Source: Modestobacter italicus
Lineage (GTDB): Bacteria > Actinomycetota > Actinomycetes > Mycobacteriales > Geodermatophilaceae
Length of the DNA: 64,000 nucleotides
Assembly (NCBI RefSeq): GCF_000306785.1
Contig: NC_017955.1
Location: 1,860,001-1,924,000 of the forward strand
Direction of reading: 5' to 3'
The position numbers and the translations under genes are program-made. The stretch's first letter is position 1. The number at the start of each line of letters is the position of its first letter. The notes beneath the pieces are model-generated. The model was not told the DNA's origin, searched no databases, and saw nothing but the letters and a program-made list of their open reading frames with translations. This document shows, in pieces, positions 9,796-18,609 of the stretch.

Positions 9796-11145
9796 ATGGC
9801 CAGCATGGACCGCCAGCAGGAGTTCGTCCTGCGCACCCTGGAGGAGCGCGACATCCGCTTCGTGCGGCTGTGGTTCACCGACGTCTCGGGCTACCTGAAG
9901 GCCGTCGCGGTGGCCCCGGCCGAGATCGAGGCCGCCTTCGCGGAGGGCATCGGCTTCGACGGCTCGGCGATCGAGGGCTTCGCCCGCGTCTACGAGTCCG
10001 ACATGCTCGCCAAGCCCGACCCCGGCACCTTCCAGGTCATGCCGGCCTCGCGCGGGCAGGCCAGCGACACCGCGCGGATGTTCTGCGACATCACGCTGCC
10101 CGACGGCTCGCCGGCCTGGGCCGACCCGCGGCACGTGCTGCGCCGCGCGCTGGCCAAGGCCGCCGACATGGGCTTCACCTTCTACACCCACCCCGAGATC
10201 GAGTTCTTCCTGCTCAAGGACCTGCCCAGCGACGGCAGCCCGCCCGAGCCGGCGGACACCGGGGGCTACTTCGACCTGTCCACGCACAACGTGGCCCACG
10301 ACTTCCGCCGGGAGGCGGTCTTCGCGCTCGAGGCGATGGGCATCTCGGTGGAGTTCAGCCACCACGAGGTCGCGCCCGGCCAGCAGGAGATCGACCTGCG
10401 CTACGCCGACGCCCTGTCGATGGCGGACAACATCATGACGCTGCGGCACGTCGTCCGGGAGGTCGCGCTCGCCCAGGGCGTGCACGCCACGTTCATGCCC
10501 AAGCCGTTCACCGAGCTGGCCGGCTCGGCGATGCACACCCACCTGTCGCTGTTCGAGGGCGACCGCAACGCCTTCCACGACCCCGCGGACCCGATGCGGC
10601 TGTCCACGACCGGCAAGCAGTTCATCGCCGGCCTGCTCACCCACGCCCGCGAGGTCACCGCGGTCACCAACCAGACCGTCAACTCCTACCGGCGGCTGCT
10701 GGCCGGCACGGAGGCGCCGACCGCGGCGACCTGGGGCCGGGCCAACCGCTCGGCGCTGGTCCGGCTGCCCTCGTACAAGCCGAACAAGGGCAACTCCGCG
10801 CGGGTCGAGGTCCGCTCGCCGGACTCGGCGTGCAACCCCTACCTCACCTTCGCGGTGCTGCTCTCCGCTGGGCTGCGCGGCATCGAGAAGGGCTACGAGC
10901 TCCCGCCGGAGGCCGAGGACGACGTCTGGTCGCTCACCGACACCGAGCGGCGGGCCGCCGGCTACCAGGACCTGCCGGTGTCGCTGGGCGAGGCGCTGAC
11001 CGCGATGCAGGGCAGCGAGCTGGTCGCCGAGACCCTCGGCGAGCACGTGTTCGACTTCTTCCTGCGCAACAAGTGGGAGGAGTTCAACTCCTACCGGCAG
11101 AACGTGACCCCGTTCGAGCTCAAGCGCTACCTCCCGGGCCTGTAG
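9796..11145 (+). CDS. glnA2: Glutamine synthetase, GlnA2-type
   Basis: A 449-residue class I glutamine synthetase. Family motifs are present: GFDGSAIEGFARVYESDM, the Glu-bearing THPEIEFFLLK and HHEVAPGQQEIDLRY, MPKPF, the ammonia/latch region NSYRRL, and a C-terminal NKWEEFNSYR. It makes glutamine from glutamate, ammonia and ATP. The short form without the GSI-beta insert, placed beside glnE, matches the GlnA2 position in mycobacteria and streptomycetes. Start is ATG at 9796 (an internal ATG nine bases later is possible). A hairpin just after the stop separates it from the amidotransferase gene. Two other glutamine synthetases occur in this window. Confidence 0.92.
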   Translation: MASMDRQQEFVLRTLEERDIRFVRLWFTDVSGYLKAVAVAPAEIEAAFAEGIGFDGSAIEGFARVYESDMLAKPDPGTFQVMPASRGQASDTARMFCDITLPDGSPAWADPRHVLRRALAKAADMGFTFYTHPEIEFFLLKDLPSDGSPPEPADTGGYFDLSTHNVAHDFRREAVFALEAMGISVEFSHHEVAPGQQEIDLRYADALSMADNIMTLRHVVREVALAQGVHATFMPKPFTELAGSAMHTHLSLFEGDRNAFHDPADPMRLSTTGKQFIAGLLTHAREVTAVTNQTVNSYRRLLAGTEAPTAATWGRANRSALVRLPSYKPNKGNSARVEVRSPDSACNPYLTFAVLLSAGLRGIEKGYELPPEAEDDVWSLTDTERRAAGYQDLPVSLGEALTAMQGSELVAETLGEHVFDFFLRNKWEEFNSYRQNVTPFELKRYLPGL

Positions 11146-11146
11146 C

Positions 11147-11176
11147 CCCCTGGCTCTCGGTACCGAAAGCCAGGGG
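11147..11176 (+). terminator. Stem-loop terminator after glnA2
   Basis: A perfect 9-bp stem (CCCCTGGCT at 11147-11155 with AGCCAGGGG at 11168-11176) encloses a loop that itself contains the palindrome CGGTACCG. No T-tract follows. The position two bases after the glnA2 stop supports termination before the next gene. Confidence 0.6.
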
Positions 11177-11201
11177 CCGGCGCGCGGATAGGGTGGTTCG
11201 C

Positions 11202-12557
11202 GTGGCCCGTCTGCTCGTCGTCGTCCCGTCCGACACCGACCCGCCCACCCGTCTCGGCGAGTGGCTGACCGACGCCGGGCTGGAGCTCGACGAGCGGCGG
11301 GTGTCCAGCGGTGAGCCGCTGCCGGCGGACCTGACCGGTGTCGACGGGCTGCTCGTGCTGGGCGGTCCGCAGTCCTCGACCGACCCCGAGGACGTCGCCC
11401 CGGAGCTGGTCGGGGTGCGGCACCTGCTGGCCCAGGCGGTGGCCGCCGACGTCCCGACGCTGGCGGTCTGCCTGGGCGCCCAGCTGCTGGCCCAGGTCGC
11501 CGGCGGCGGCACCCGGGTCGGCGCGGACGGCCCGGAGGTCGGCGCCACCCTGGTGGCCAAGCGGGACGCCGCGGACGCCGACCCGCTGTTCGGCCCGCTG
11601 CCGCTCTCGCCCGACGTGCTCGAGTGGCACCACGACGAGATCGACCGGCTCCCGCCCGGCGCGACGCTGCTGGCCAGCAACCCGCGCTACCAGAACCAGG
11701 CCTACCGGGTCGGCGAGCACGTCTACGGGCTGCAGTTCCACATCGAGCCCGACGAGCCGCTGATCCGGCAGTGGGCCGAGTCCGACGCCGTCGGGGTGGC
11801 CGCCAGCGGCCTGGACGTCGACACCATCTGCGCCCGGGCGGCTGCCGTCCAGCCCGACCTGGCCGAGGTCTGGGCTCCGTTCGCCGGCCGGTTCGCCGAG
11901 CTGGTGCGGGCCGGGCCGGCCGGCGGAGCGACGCGACCCGCGGCGCCCGATGGCGATTGCGCCCGGCCCGGCCACCGACGACGAGGTCCCGCGCCGGGCC
12001 GTCGTCCGGCTGGTCCGCTTCGGCTTCGAGGACGGCGCCCGGGCCGCCCGGCTGCTGGCCGACCCCACGCTCGGTCTCTGGGACCTCGAGCGCAACGAGC
12101 CGGCCGACCCCGAGGCCGGGCCGGTGGTGTCCGCGCTGGCCCGCACCGGCGACCCGGACCTCGCGCTCCGCTCGCTGGCCCGGCTGGTCGAGGCGCTGGA
12201 CGCCACCGACCCCGCCCGCGAGCTGGCCGCCGGCCTGCTGGCCCGGCTGCGCGGCTCGGGCGCGCTGCGCTCCCGGCTGCTCGCCGTCCTCGGGGCGTCC
12301 GCCGGCCTCGCCGACCACCTGGCCGCCCACCCCGCCGACTGGGTGGTGCTGGACACCGACGAGCGCGGCGCGGGCCGGCCCAGCCCGCACGAGCTGGAGC
12401 AGCAGATGCTCTTCGCCGTCGGCGCGGACCCCGACGACCCGCCCTGGGGCGTGCGGCTGGGCACCGCCGCACCGGACCCCGACCCGGCGCGGGTCCGCGA
12501 GCTCAAGCACGCCTACCTGCGGGCGGTGCTGTCGGTGGCCGGCCGCGACCTCGGTGA
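11202..12557 (+). CDS. Class-I glutamine amidotransferase; stop codon missing, end uncertain
   Basis: From GTG at 11202 the first about 245 residues form a class-I amidotransferase: LLVLGGPQSSTDPED, the nucleophile elbow LAVCLGAQLLA (Cys), WHHDEIDRLP and the His/Glu pair in GLQFHIEPDE. Such proteins hydrolyse glutamine for a partner or act as stand-alone hydrolases; a location between glnA2 and glnE suits nitrogen metabolism. The domain should end near 11,935, but the frame has no stop until 12,557, so it runs about 600 nt into glnE in another frame, where the sequence becomes Arg/Pro/Gly-rich shadow. A frameshift near 11,900-11,950 or a genuine long C-terminal extension could explain this. 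Treat the 3' boundary as unresolved. Confidence 0.75.
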   Translation: MARLLVVVPSDTDPPTRLGEWLTDAGLELDERRVSSGEPLPADLTGVDGLLVLGGPQSSTDPEDVAPELVGVRHLLAQAVAADVPTLAVCLGAQLLAQVAGGGTRVGADGPEVGATLVAKRDAADADPLFGPLPLSPDVLEWHHDEIDRLPPGATLLASNPRYQNQAYRVGEHVYGLQFHIEPDEPLIRQWAESDAVGVAASGLDVDTICARAAAVQPDLAEVWAPFAGRFAELVRAGPAGGATRPAAPDGDCARPGHRRRGPAPGRRPAGPLRLRGRRPGRPAAGRPHARSLGPRAQRAGRPRGRAGGVRAGPHRRPGPRAPLAGPAGRGAGRHRPRPRAGRRPAGPAARLGRAALPAARRPRGVRRPRRPPGRPPRRLGGAGHRRARRGPAQPARAGAADALRRRRGPRRPALGRAAGHRRTGPRPGAGPRAQARLPAGGAVGGRPRPR

Positions 12558-15063
12558 CGGGCTGCCCGCCGACGAGGTGGCCGCCGAGCTGGCCGACATC
12601 GCCGGCGCGGTGCTGACCGCGGGCCTGGCGCTCGCCGTCGCCGAGCAGCCCGCCGACGCCGCGGCCTGCCGGCTGGCGGTCGTCGCGCTGGGCAAGACCG
12701 GCGGCCGGGAGCTCAACTACGTCAGCGACGTCGACGTCGTCTTCGTCGCCGAGCCGGTGGACGCGGGGGACGACGACGCGGCCGCGCTGGCCAGCGCCAC
12801 CCGGGTCGCCGGCTCGCTGATGCGGATCTGCGGGCAGGCCGCCTGGGAGGTCGACGCCGCGCTGCGCCCCGAGGGCAAGGCCGGCGTGCTGGTGCGCAGC
12901 CTGTCCGGGATGCGCGCCTACTACGAGAAGTGGGCGAGCACCTGGGAGTTCCAGGCGCTGCTCAAGATGCGCCCGGTGGCCGGGGACCCGGCCCTGGGCC
13001 GGGAGTACGTCGACGCGCTGTGGCCGATGGTGTGGAAGGCCGGCGACCGGACCGGCTTCGTCGGCGAGGTCCAGGCCATGCGCCGGCGGGTGGAGGCCAA
13101 CATCCCCGCCGCCCAGGTCGACCGGGAGCTGAAGCTGGGCCGCGGCGGGCTGCGGGACGTCGAGTTCAGCGTCCAGCTGCTGCAGCTCGTGCACGGCCGC
13201 GCCGACGTCTCGCTGCGGGCCGGCGGCACCATCCCGGCGCTGATCGCCCTGGGGGCCGGTGGCTACATCAGCCGGGACGACGCCGCGACGCTGGTCGCCT
13301 CCTACCGCTTCCTGCGCACCGTGGAGCACCGGCTGCAGCTGCTGCGGCTGCGGCGCACCCACCTGCTGCCGGTCGCCGAGGACCAGCTGCGTTGGCTGGC
13401 CCGGTCGCTGGGCTACAAGCCCGACGACCGCGGTGACTCGGTCGCCGTGCTGCGCGCCGAGCTGGCCCTGCACACCCGGGTGGTACGCCGGCTGCACGAG
13501 AAGCTCTTCTACCGGCCGCTGCTGTCCTCTGTGGCCAAGGTCCCCGGCGAGCAGCTGGCGCTGGGGCCCAAGGCGGCCGGGCAGTGGCTGCGGGCGCTAG
13601 GGTTCGCCGACCCGGACGGCGCGCTGCGGCACATGACCGCACTCACCGGCGGGCTGAGCCGCTCGGCGTCGATGCAGCGCTACCTGCTGCCGGTGCTGCT
13701 GCAGACCTTCGCCGGGTGCGCCGACCCGGACGCCGGGCTGCTGGCCTACCGCCGGGTCAGCGAGGCCCTCGGCAAGGACCAGTGGTTCCTGCGGCTGCTG
13801 CGCGACGAGGGGCAGGCCGCCGAGCGGCTGGCCGTGCTGCTGGGCTCCAGCCAGTACGTCGCCGGGTTGCTGACCCGCACGCCCGAGGCGATGCGCATCC
13901 TGGCCGACGACGCGCAGCTCGAGCCGCGGGGCGTGGACGCGCTGACCTCGGCCTGGCGGCAGGCGGTGGCCCGCGCCGGGGACGCCCCGGCCGGCGTCCA
14001 GGTGCTCCGCTCGCTGCGCCGCCAGGAGCTGCTGCGGATCGCCTGCGCCGACCTGCTCGGCCGGCTCGACGTCCGCCAGGTCGGCCGGGCGCTGCACGAC
14101 GTCGCGGTGGCCACCCTGCGGGCCGGGCTGGACGCCGCGGTGCGCAGCTGGGCCGCCGACGCGGGGGTGGCCGCGGCCGACGTCCCGGTCGACCTGGCGG
14201 TGATCGGGATGGGCCGGCTGGGCGGGGCCGAGATGGGCTACGGCTCGGACGCCGACGTGCTCTTCGTGCACCGGGCGCGGGCGGGCGCCGACGAGTCCCG
14301 CGCGGCGCCGGTGGCCAACGCCGTCGCCCACACGCTGCGCCGGCTGCTCGGCGAGCCGGCCCCGGACCCGGCCTTCGAGGTCGACGCCGACCTGCGCCCG
14401 GAGGGTCGGCAGGGCGCGCTGTCCCGCAGTCTGTCGGCCTTCGCCGAGTACTACCAGCGCTGGGTCTCCACCTGGGAGGTGCAGGCGCTGCTGCGCGCCG
14501 AGCCGGTGGCCGGGGACGAGCAGCTGGGCCGGGACTTCCTCGCCCTGGTCGACCCGCTCCGCTACCCGGCTGCCGGGCTGACCACCGACCAGGTCGCCGA
14601 GATCCGCCGGATCAAGGCGCGGGTCGACAGCGAGCGGCTGCCGCGCGGTGCCGACCCGGCCACCCACACCAAGCTCGGCCGCGGGGGGCTGGCCGACGTC
14701 GAGTGGACCGTCCAGCTGCTGCAGCTGCAGCACGCCGCCGGGCACCCGGACCTGCAGGTCACCCCCACGATCGAGGCGCTGGAGGCGCTCGGGACCGCCG
14801 GGCTGCTCGACGGCGAGCAGGTCACCGCGCTGCGGTCGGCCTGGGAGCTGGCCAGCCGGGCGCGCAACGCCGTCTTCCTGGTCCGCGGCCGCCCCGGTGA
14901 CCAGCTGCCCCGGCAGGGCCTCGAGCTGAACGGCGTCGCCCGGGCCTGCGGCTACGGCCCGGACACCGACCCCGGCCAGTTCCTCGACGACTACCGGCGG
15001 ATCACCCGGCACGCCCGCACGGTCGTCGAGCGGGTGTTCTACGGCCGGACCGAGGAGGACTGA
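11950..15063 (+). CDS. glnE: Bifunctional glutamine synthetase adenylyltransferase/deadenylyltransferase
   Basis: A 1037-residue GlnE with the expected duplicated nucleotidyltransferase halves. The N-terminal (deadenylylating) half has KTGGRELNYVSDVDVVF at about 248, and the C-terminal (adenylylating) half has GRLGGAEMGYGSDADVLF at about 754. Both carry the G-S-x10-DxD type catalytic pattern. Each half is followed by its helical GlnD-PII-uridylyltransferase-like bundle (KLGRGGLRDVEF and KLGRGGLADVEW). It switches glutamine synthetase activity by AMP transfer to Tyr; GlnA1 in this window carries the target site. The ATG at 11950 has no clear ribosome site, and the upstream gene reads through it in another frame. 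Confidence 0.93.
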   Translation: MAIAPGPATDDEVPRRAVVRLVRFGFEDGARAARLLADPTLGLWDLERNEPADPEAGPVVSALARTGDPDLALRSLARLVEALDATDPARELAAGLLARLRGSGALRSRLLAVLGASAGLADHLAAHPADWVVLDTDERGAGRPSPHELEQQMLFAVGADPDDPPWGVRLGTAAPDPDPARVRELKHAYLRAVLSVAGRDLGDGLPADEVAAELADIAGAVLTAGLALAVAEQPADAAACRLAVVALGKTGGRELNYVSDVDVVFVAEPVDAGDDDAAALASATRVAGSLMRICGQAAWEVDAALRPEGKAGVLVRSLSGMRAYYEKWASTWEFQALLKMRPVAGDPALGREYVDALWPMVWKAGDRTGFVGEVQAMRRRVEANIPAAQVDRELKLGRGGLRDVEFSVQLLQLVHGRADVSLRAGGTIPALIALGAGGYISRDDAATLVASYRFLRTVEHRLQLLRLRRTHLLPVAEDQLRWLARSLGYKPDDRGDSVAVLRAELALHTRVVRRLHEKLFYRPLLSSVAKVPGEQLALGPKAAGQWLRALGFADPDGALRHMTALTGGLSRSASMQRYLLPVLLQTFAGCADPDAGLLAYRRVSEALGKDQWFLRLLRDEGQAAERLAVLLGSSQYVAGLLTRTPEAMRILADDAQLEPRGVDALTSAWRQAVARAGDAPAGVQVLRSLRRQELLRIACADLLGRLDVRQVGRALHDVAVATLRAGLDAAVRSWAADAGVAAADVPVDLAVIGMGRLGGAEMGYGSDADVLFVHRARAGADESRAAPVANAVAHTLRRLLGEPAPDPAFEVDADLRPEGRQGALSRSLSAFAEYYQRWVSTWEVQALLRAEPVAGDEQLGRDFLALVDPLRYPAAGLTTDQVAEIRRIKARVDSERLPRGADPATHTKLGRGGLADVEWTVQLLQLQHAAGHPDLQVTPTIEALEALGTAGLLDGEQVTALRSAWELASRARNAVFLVRGRPGDQLPRQGLELNGVARACGYGPDTDPGQFLDDYRRITRHARTVVERVFYGRTEED

Positions 15064-15066
15064 CCC

Positions 15067-15678
15067 GTGTACGTCCCCGCGCACTTCGCCGCCCCCGACG
15101 ACGCCCTGGCCCAGCTGCTGGCCGCGCCGGGAGCCGTCGACCTGGTCAGCAGCACGCCGGCAGGGCTCACCGCCACCACGCTGCCGATGCTGCACGACCC
15201 GCAGGCGAACGCCCTGACCGGGCACCTCGCGCGCACGAACACCCAGTGGCGGGACACCGTGGGGGAGGTGCTGGTCATCGTCCGCGGGCCGGACGCCTAC
15301 GTGTCGCCGTCCTGGTACGCCAGCAAGGCCGAGCACGGCCGGGTGGTGCCGACCTGGGACTACGTGCTGGCGCACGTGCACGGCGAGCTGGTGCTGCACG
15401 AGGACGCCGACTGGCTGGCCGACCACGTCACCCGGCTCACCGCGGCGCACGAGGCGGGCCGGGCCGAGCCGTGGGCGGTCACCGACGCGCCGGCCCGGTT
15501 CGTCGCCGGGCAGCTGCGGGCCATCGTCGGCGTCGAGGTGCGGATCAGCCGGGTCGAGGCCAAGTGGAAGCTGTCGCAGAACCGCCCGGCCGCCGACGTC
15601 GACGGCGTCGTCACCGGGCTCACCGCCGACCGCGAGACCGCCACCGCGGCCGCGGTGCAGGCGGCCCGCCGGAGCTGA
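15067..15678 (+). CDS. FMN-binding negative regulator, PaiB family
   Basis: A 203-residue protein that opens MYVPAHFAAPDD and contains TTLPMLHD, LVIVRGPDAYVSPSWYASK and VPTWDYVLAHVHG, all hallmark PaiB segments, then KLSQNR near the end. PaiB proteins fold as FMN-binding split barrels. In Bacillus they repress sporulation and degradative enzymes, but many actinobacterial members are more likely flavin or F420 enzymes. Start is GTG, 3 nt after the glnE stop, so the two may be co-transcribed; no functional link to nitrogen is obvious. Confidence 0.85.
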   Translation: MYVPAHFAAPDDALAQLLAAPGAVDLVSSTPAGLTATTLPMLHDPQANALTGHLARTNTQWRDTVGEVLVIVRGPDAYVSPSWYASKAEHGRVVPTWDYVLAHVHGELVLHEDADWLADHVTRLTAAHEAGRAEPWAVTDAPARFVAGQLRAIVGVEVRISRVEAKWKLSQNRPAADVDGVVTGLTADRETATAAAVQAARRS

Positions 15679-15705
15679 CCGGCCGCGGCGGGGGAGGATG
15701 GGAAC

Positions 15706-16029
15706 GTGACCCCGGACCTCCCCGCCGACGACGTGACCGACGCGGTGGCGCGTGAACTGCCGCCGGCCGACGAGCCGACCGCCACCATCACGCCCTACCG
15801 GGACGGCCCGCTGATCGTCCGCGGTGACTTCCGGCTGGTCGACACCGAGGGCCAGGAGATCGACCCCGGCCGGAAGACGGTCGCGCTCTGCCGGTGCGGG
15901 AAGTCCGGCATCAAGCCGTTCTGCGACGGGACCCACAAGCGCGCCGGCTTCCACGCCGGCAGTGCCCCCTCCCGCCCCCGGCCCGCCGCCCAGCTCTTCG
16001 ACGAGGCGCCTGCGCGGCGCCCGGGCTGA
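15706..16029 (+). CDS. CDGSH iron-sulfur domain protein
   Basis: A 107-residue protein with one CDGSH motif: CRCGKSG...PFCDGTH around residues 65-80, giving the three Cys and one His that hold a [2Fe-2S] cluster. The N-terminal 40 residues are acidic and unstructured. CDGSH proteins act in iron-sulfur or electron transfer in the cytoplasm. In actinobacteria such genes are often near a haem-oxygenase-fold 'iron-containing redox enzyme', and one lies at 17471-18502 here, which suggests a shared redox role. The GTG start overlaps nothing. Confidence 0.85.
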   Translation: MTPDLPADDVTDAVARELPPADEPTATITPYRDGPLIVRGDFRLVDTEGQEIDPGRKTVALCRCGKSGIKPFCDGTHKRAGFHAGSAPSRPRPAAQLFDEAPARRPG

Positions 16030-16137
16030 CCCCACCCGCCCGCCGCAGGTCATGCCGCGTTGGCCGCCCGGCCACCTGCTGCTGGCCCGGCGGTCGGAGG
16101 GTGTCGGGGACCCCGTCCCCGACCCCCGAGGTGACCC

Positions 16138-17409
16138 GTGCCCCGTCGTCCGCTCCGCCCCGTCACCGCCGTCCTGTCCCTGGGCGCGCTCGCCCTGGTC
16201 GCCGCCGCCGGACCGGCCTCGGCCGCGCCGTCGCGGACCTTCCAGCCGCTGGCCACCGTCGCGGTCGACGGTGAGGTCGCCGAGATCCTCTCCGCCACGC
16301 CGGACGGTCGGACCGTGGTCTACACCGACTCCCAGCTCGGCCGCGTCGGCCTGGTCGACCTCGCCACCCCGTCCGCGCCGCGCCAGGTGGGCACCGTGGA
16401 CGTCGGCGGCTCGCCGACGTCCGTGGCGGTCACGCCCAGCGGCCGCTACGCACTGGTCGCCGTCGACAGCACGACCGACCTGACCAGGCCCTCGGGGCAC
16501 CTGGCGGTGGTCGACCTGGCCCGGCGGACCGTCGTCCGGACCATCGACCTGGGCGGCCAGCCCGACTCCGTCGACATCGGCCCCAGCGGTCGGTACGCCG
16601 CCGTGGCCGTGGAGGACCAGCGGGACGAGCTGCTCGTCGGTGGGGTCGAGGGCGGGCTGCCGCAGCTGCCCGCCGGGTTCCTGTCGGTCCTGGACCTGCG
16701 CGGTGCGGTGGCGGACTGGACGGCCGACCGGGTGGAGCTCACCGGGCTCCCCGGAGCCGCGTACGCAGCGGACCCGGAACCGGAGTTCGTCGACGTGGAC
16801 CGGCGGGACGTCGCGGCCGTGACGCTCCAGGAGAACAACGCCGTCGCGCTGGTCGACCTCCGGGAGCAGCGCGTGGTCGGCTCCTTCTCGGCGGGGACCG
16901 TCACCCGGTCCGACGCGGACACCGCCGACGACGGCACGGTGACCTTCGACGACGAGCTGACCGCGCCGCGCGAGCCGGACGCCGTGCAGTGGACCGCCTC
17001 CGGCGACCTGCTCACCGCCGACGAGGGCGACCTGGCCGCCGAGCCGAGCGGTGGCCGGGGCTGGACCGTCTTCAGCACCGCCGGCGAGGTCCGCTGGACC
17101 AGCGGTGGGTCCGCCGAGCAGGCGCTGGCGGCGGCGGGGCGCTACCCCGACGGGCGCAGCGACGACAAGGGTGCGGAGTTCGAGGGGGCCGAGGTCGCCC
17201 GCGTGCACGGCACCGACTACGCGTTCATCGGCTCCGAGCGAGGTGACGCCGTGCTCGTCTACGACCTGGCGCGGGACACCGCACCGCGGCTGCTGCAGGT
17301 GCTGCCCACCGGGGACGCCCCGGAGGGGCTGCTGGCCATCGAGTCGCGCGGGCTCTTCCTGACCCGCAACGAGGACGACGGCACGCTGTCGGTGTTCGGG
17401 CTCCGCTGA
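16138..17409 (+). CDS. Secreted beta-propeller (YncE/lactonase-like) protein
   Basis: A 423-residue protein with a classical signal peptide ending ASAA (about residue 30). The mature part is a repeated beta-propeller: PDGRTVVYTDS, VGGSPTSVAVTPSGRYALVAV, GGQPDSVDIGPSGRYAAVAV and GDAPEGLLAIESRGLFLTRNEDDGTLSVF. These are YVTN/YncE-type blades. Such proteins are exported and usually bind ligands or act as lactonases or esterases; no catalytic residue can be picked here. GTG start with GAGGTGA upstream. It faces the redox-enzyme gene convergently across 61 nt that contain a weak hairpin. Confidence 0.78.
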   Translation: MPRRPLRPVTAVLSLGALALVAAAGPASAAPSRTFQPLATVAVDGEVAEILSATPDGRTVVYTDSQLGRVGLVDLATPSAPRQVGTVDVGGSPTSVAVTPSGRYALVAVDSTTDLTRPSGHLAVVDLARRTVVRTIDLGGQPDSVDIGPSGRYAAVAVEDQRDELLVGGVEGGLPQLPAGFLSVLDLRGAVADWTADRVELTGLPGAAYAADPEPEFVDVDRRDVAAVTLQENNAVALVDLREQRVVGSFSAGTVTRSDADTADDGTVTFDDELTAPREPDAVQWTASGDLLTADEGDLAAEPSGGRGWTVFSTAGEVRWTSGGSAEQALAAAGRYPDGRSDDKGAEFEGAEVARVHGTDYAFIGSERGDAVLVYDLARDTAPRLLQVLPTGDAPEGLLAIESRGLFLTRNEDDGTLSVFGLR

Positions 17410-17415
17410 CCGGGT

Positions 17416-17464
17416 GCTCCCGTGCGCGCTGCCGCGTCCTCGCGGACCGGTGCGGCACGGGGGC
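17416..17464. terminator. Possible bidirectional hairpin between convergent genes
   Basis: GCTCCCGTGC at 17416-17425 can pair with GCACGGGGGC at 17455-17464 with one mismatch across a 29-nt loop. It lies between two convergent stops. The long loop makes this weak. Confidence 0.3.
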
Positions 17465-17470
17465 TCCTCG

Positions 17471-18502
17471 TCAGGCGGCGACCGGCTCCTCGTCCGCGGT
17501 GCGGAGGCCGGACCGGCCGGCCTCCCAGGCGCCGAGCAGGTGGACGGCGGTCAGCCCGTCGAGGGCCAGCGAGCAGGCCGCGCCGAACAGGACGTCGGAC
17601 AGCAGCGCCGGGCTCTCGGCGACCAGGGACCCGCACATGTCCACCGAGGCGATCTGCTCGTGGACGGCGTCGGCCTCGACGTGCTCGTCGTAGAAGACGG
17701 TGGTGGTGTCGCCGAACCCGAGCCGGCGCAGCCCCGAGGAGTAGCGGCGGCTGGGCTCGGAGGAGGTCATCTCGACCGCGGCCAGGTGCCCGAGGCAGGC
17801 GCCGCGCAGCGACCGGTGCAGACCGAACAGCGACATCGTGTTGACCGAGGTGAAGGCGACCGCCGGTGCGTCGTCCCACAGCGCGCCGTAGCCGGTGTCC
17901 AGCCCCAGGTCGCGCATCATCCCGGCGAACAGCTGGCTGTGCATGCGCTCGGGGGAGCCGCCGCCGTACTCGTCGGCCTGGATCTCGACCATCGCGGCCT
18001 TGGCCCGGCCGCCCAGCCGCGGGATCGCCCAGGTGTGCGGGTCGCCCTCCTTGAGGTGGTAGACCGACCGCAGCGCCAGGTACTCCCGCCACTGCTCGAG
18101 CGTGCCGTTCCGGGCCAGGTGGCGGGACAGCGACGGGCCGTCGTCGGCGGCGATGAGGGCGGCCAGCTGCTGGTCGACCGGGGCGTCGGTGGCCTCGACG
18201 TCGCCGACCAGGGCCCGGAGCGCGGCGGTGTGCCGCTGCTCCAGCAGGGCGCGCAGCCGCAGCAGCTCGGGGTCCCACTCCCAGCTGTCCGCGACGCCGT
18301 CGAAGCCCCGGTAGTGCAGCTCGTAGCAGATCGCCAGGCTCAGCTGCAGGTCGTCGTCGGTCAGCGGGTCGGTGGTGGCGGCGAGGAGCGCCTCGGCCGC
18401 GGCGACCGTGCCGGGGGAGATCGAGTCGCCGGCGGCGAGGTCGGTGCACAGTCCGGCGCTGAGCGGGCCCCGGGGCCTGGGAAGCTGCATGACCGCGATC
18501 AT
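17471..18502 (-). CDS. Iron-containing redox enzyme family protein (haem-oxygenase fold)
   Basis: A 343-residue, mostly helical protein. The region LRALLEQRHTAALRALVG and the later His/Glu/Asp-rich helices (YHLKEGDPHTWAIPRL, AAMVEIQADEYGGG, DEHVEADAVHEQIA) match the Haem_oxygenas_2 family (HDO-like di-iron enzymes). These proteins use a di-iron centre for varied oxidative chemistry; the substrate here is unknown. No membrane segment is visible. A start four codons downstream (second Met) is equally possible. A CDGSH protein gene 1.4 kb away may supply electrons. Confidence 0.78.
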   Translation of the reverse strand: MIAVMQLPRPRGPLSAGLCTDLAAGDSISPGTVAAAEALLAATTDPLTDDDLQLSLAICYELHYRGFDGVADSWEWDPELLRLRALLEQRHTAALRALVGDVEATDAPVDQQLAALIAADDGPSLSRHLARNGTLEQWREYLALRSVYHLKEGDPHTWAIPRLGGRAKAAMVEIQADEYGGGSPERMHSQLFAGMMRDLGLDTGYGALWDDAPAVAFTSVNTMSLFGLHRSLRGACLGHLAAVEMTSSEPSRRYSSGLRRLGFGDTTTVFYDEHVEADAVHEQIASVDMCGSLVAESPALLSDVLFGAACSLALDGLTAVHLLGAWEAGRSGLRTADEEPVAA

Positions 18503-18609
18503 GCCCCGGAACGGGGCCTCCGGAACGTCCCCGGCCGGGTGACCTCGTGCGCCATCCCGTGGCGCACGACCGGACGCCGCCCCTCCCGTTCCGGCGGGGC
18601 GGCGCCCCG

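Noticed and set aside
9646..13497. Very long minus-strand open frame (1283 codons) opposite glnA2, the amidotransferase and glnE
   Set aside because: It is a GC-driven mirror of real genes: composition is Gly/Arg/Ala/Val/His-rich, there is no start signal or domain, and the plus-strand products are well recognised.
13597..17208. Minus-strand open frame of 1203 codons opposite glnE, paiB-like, CDGSH and beta-propeller genes
   Set aside because: Same reason: it crosses four recognised plus-strand genes and resembles no protein.
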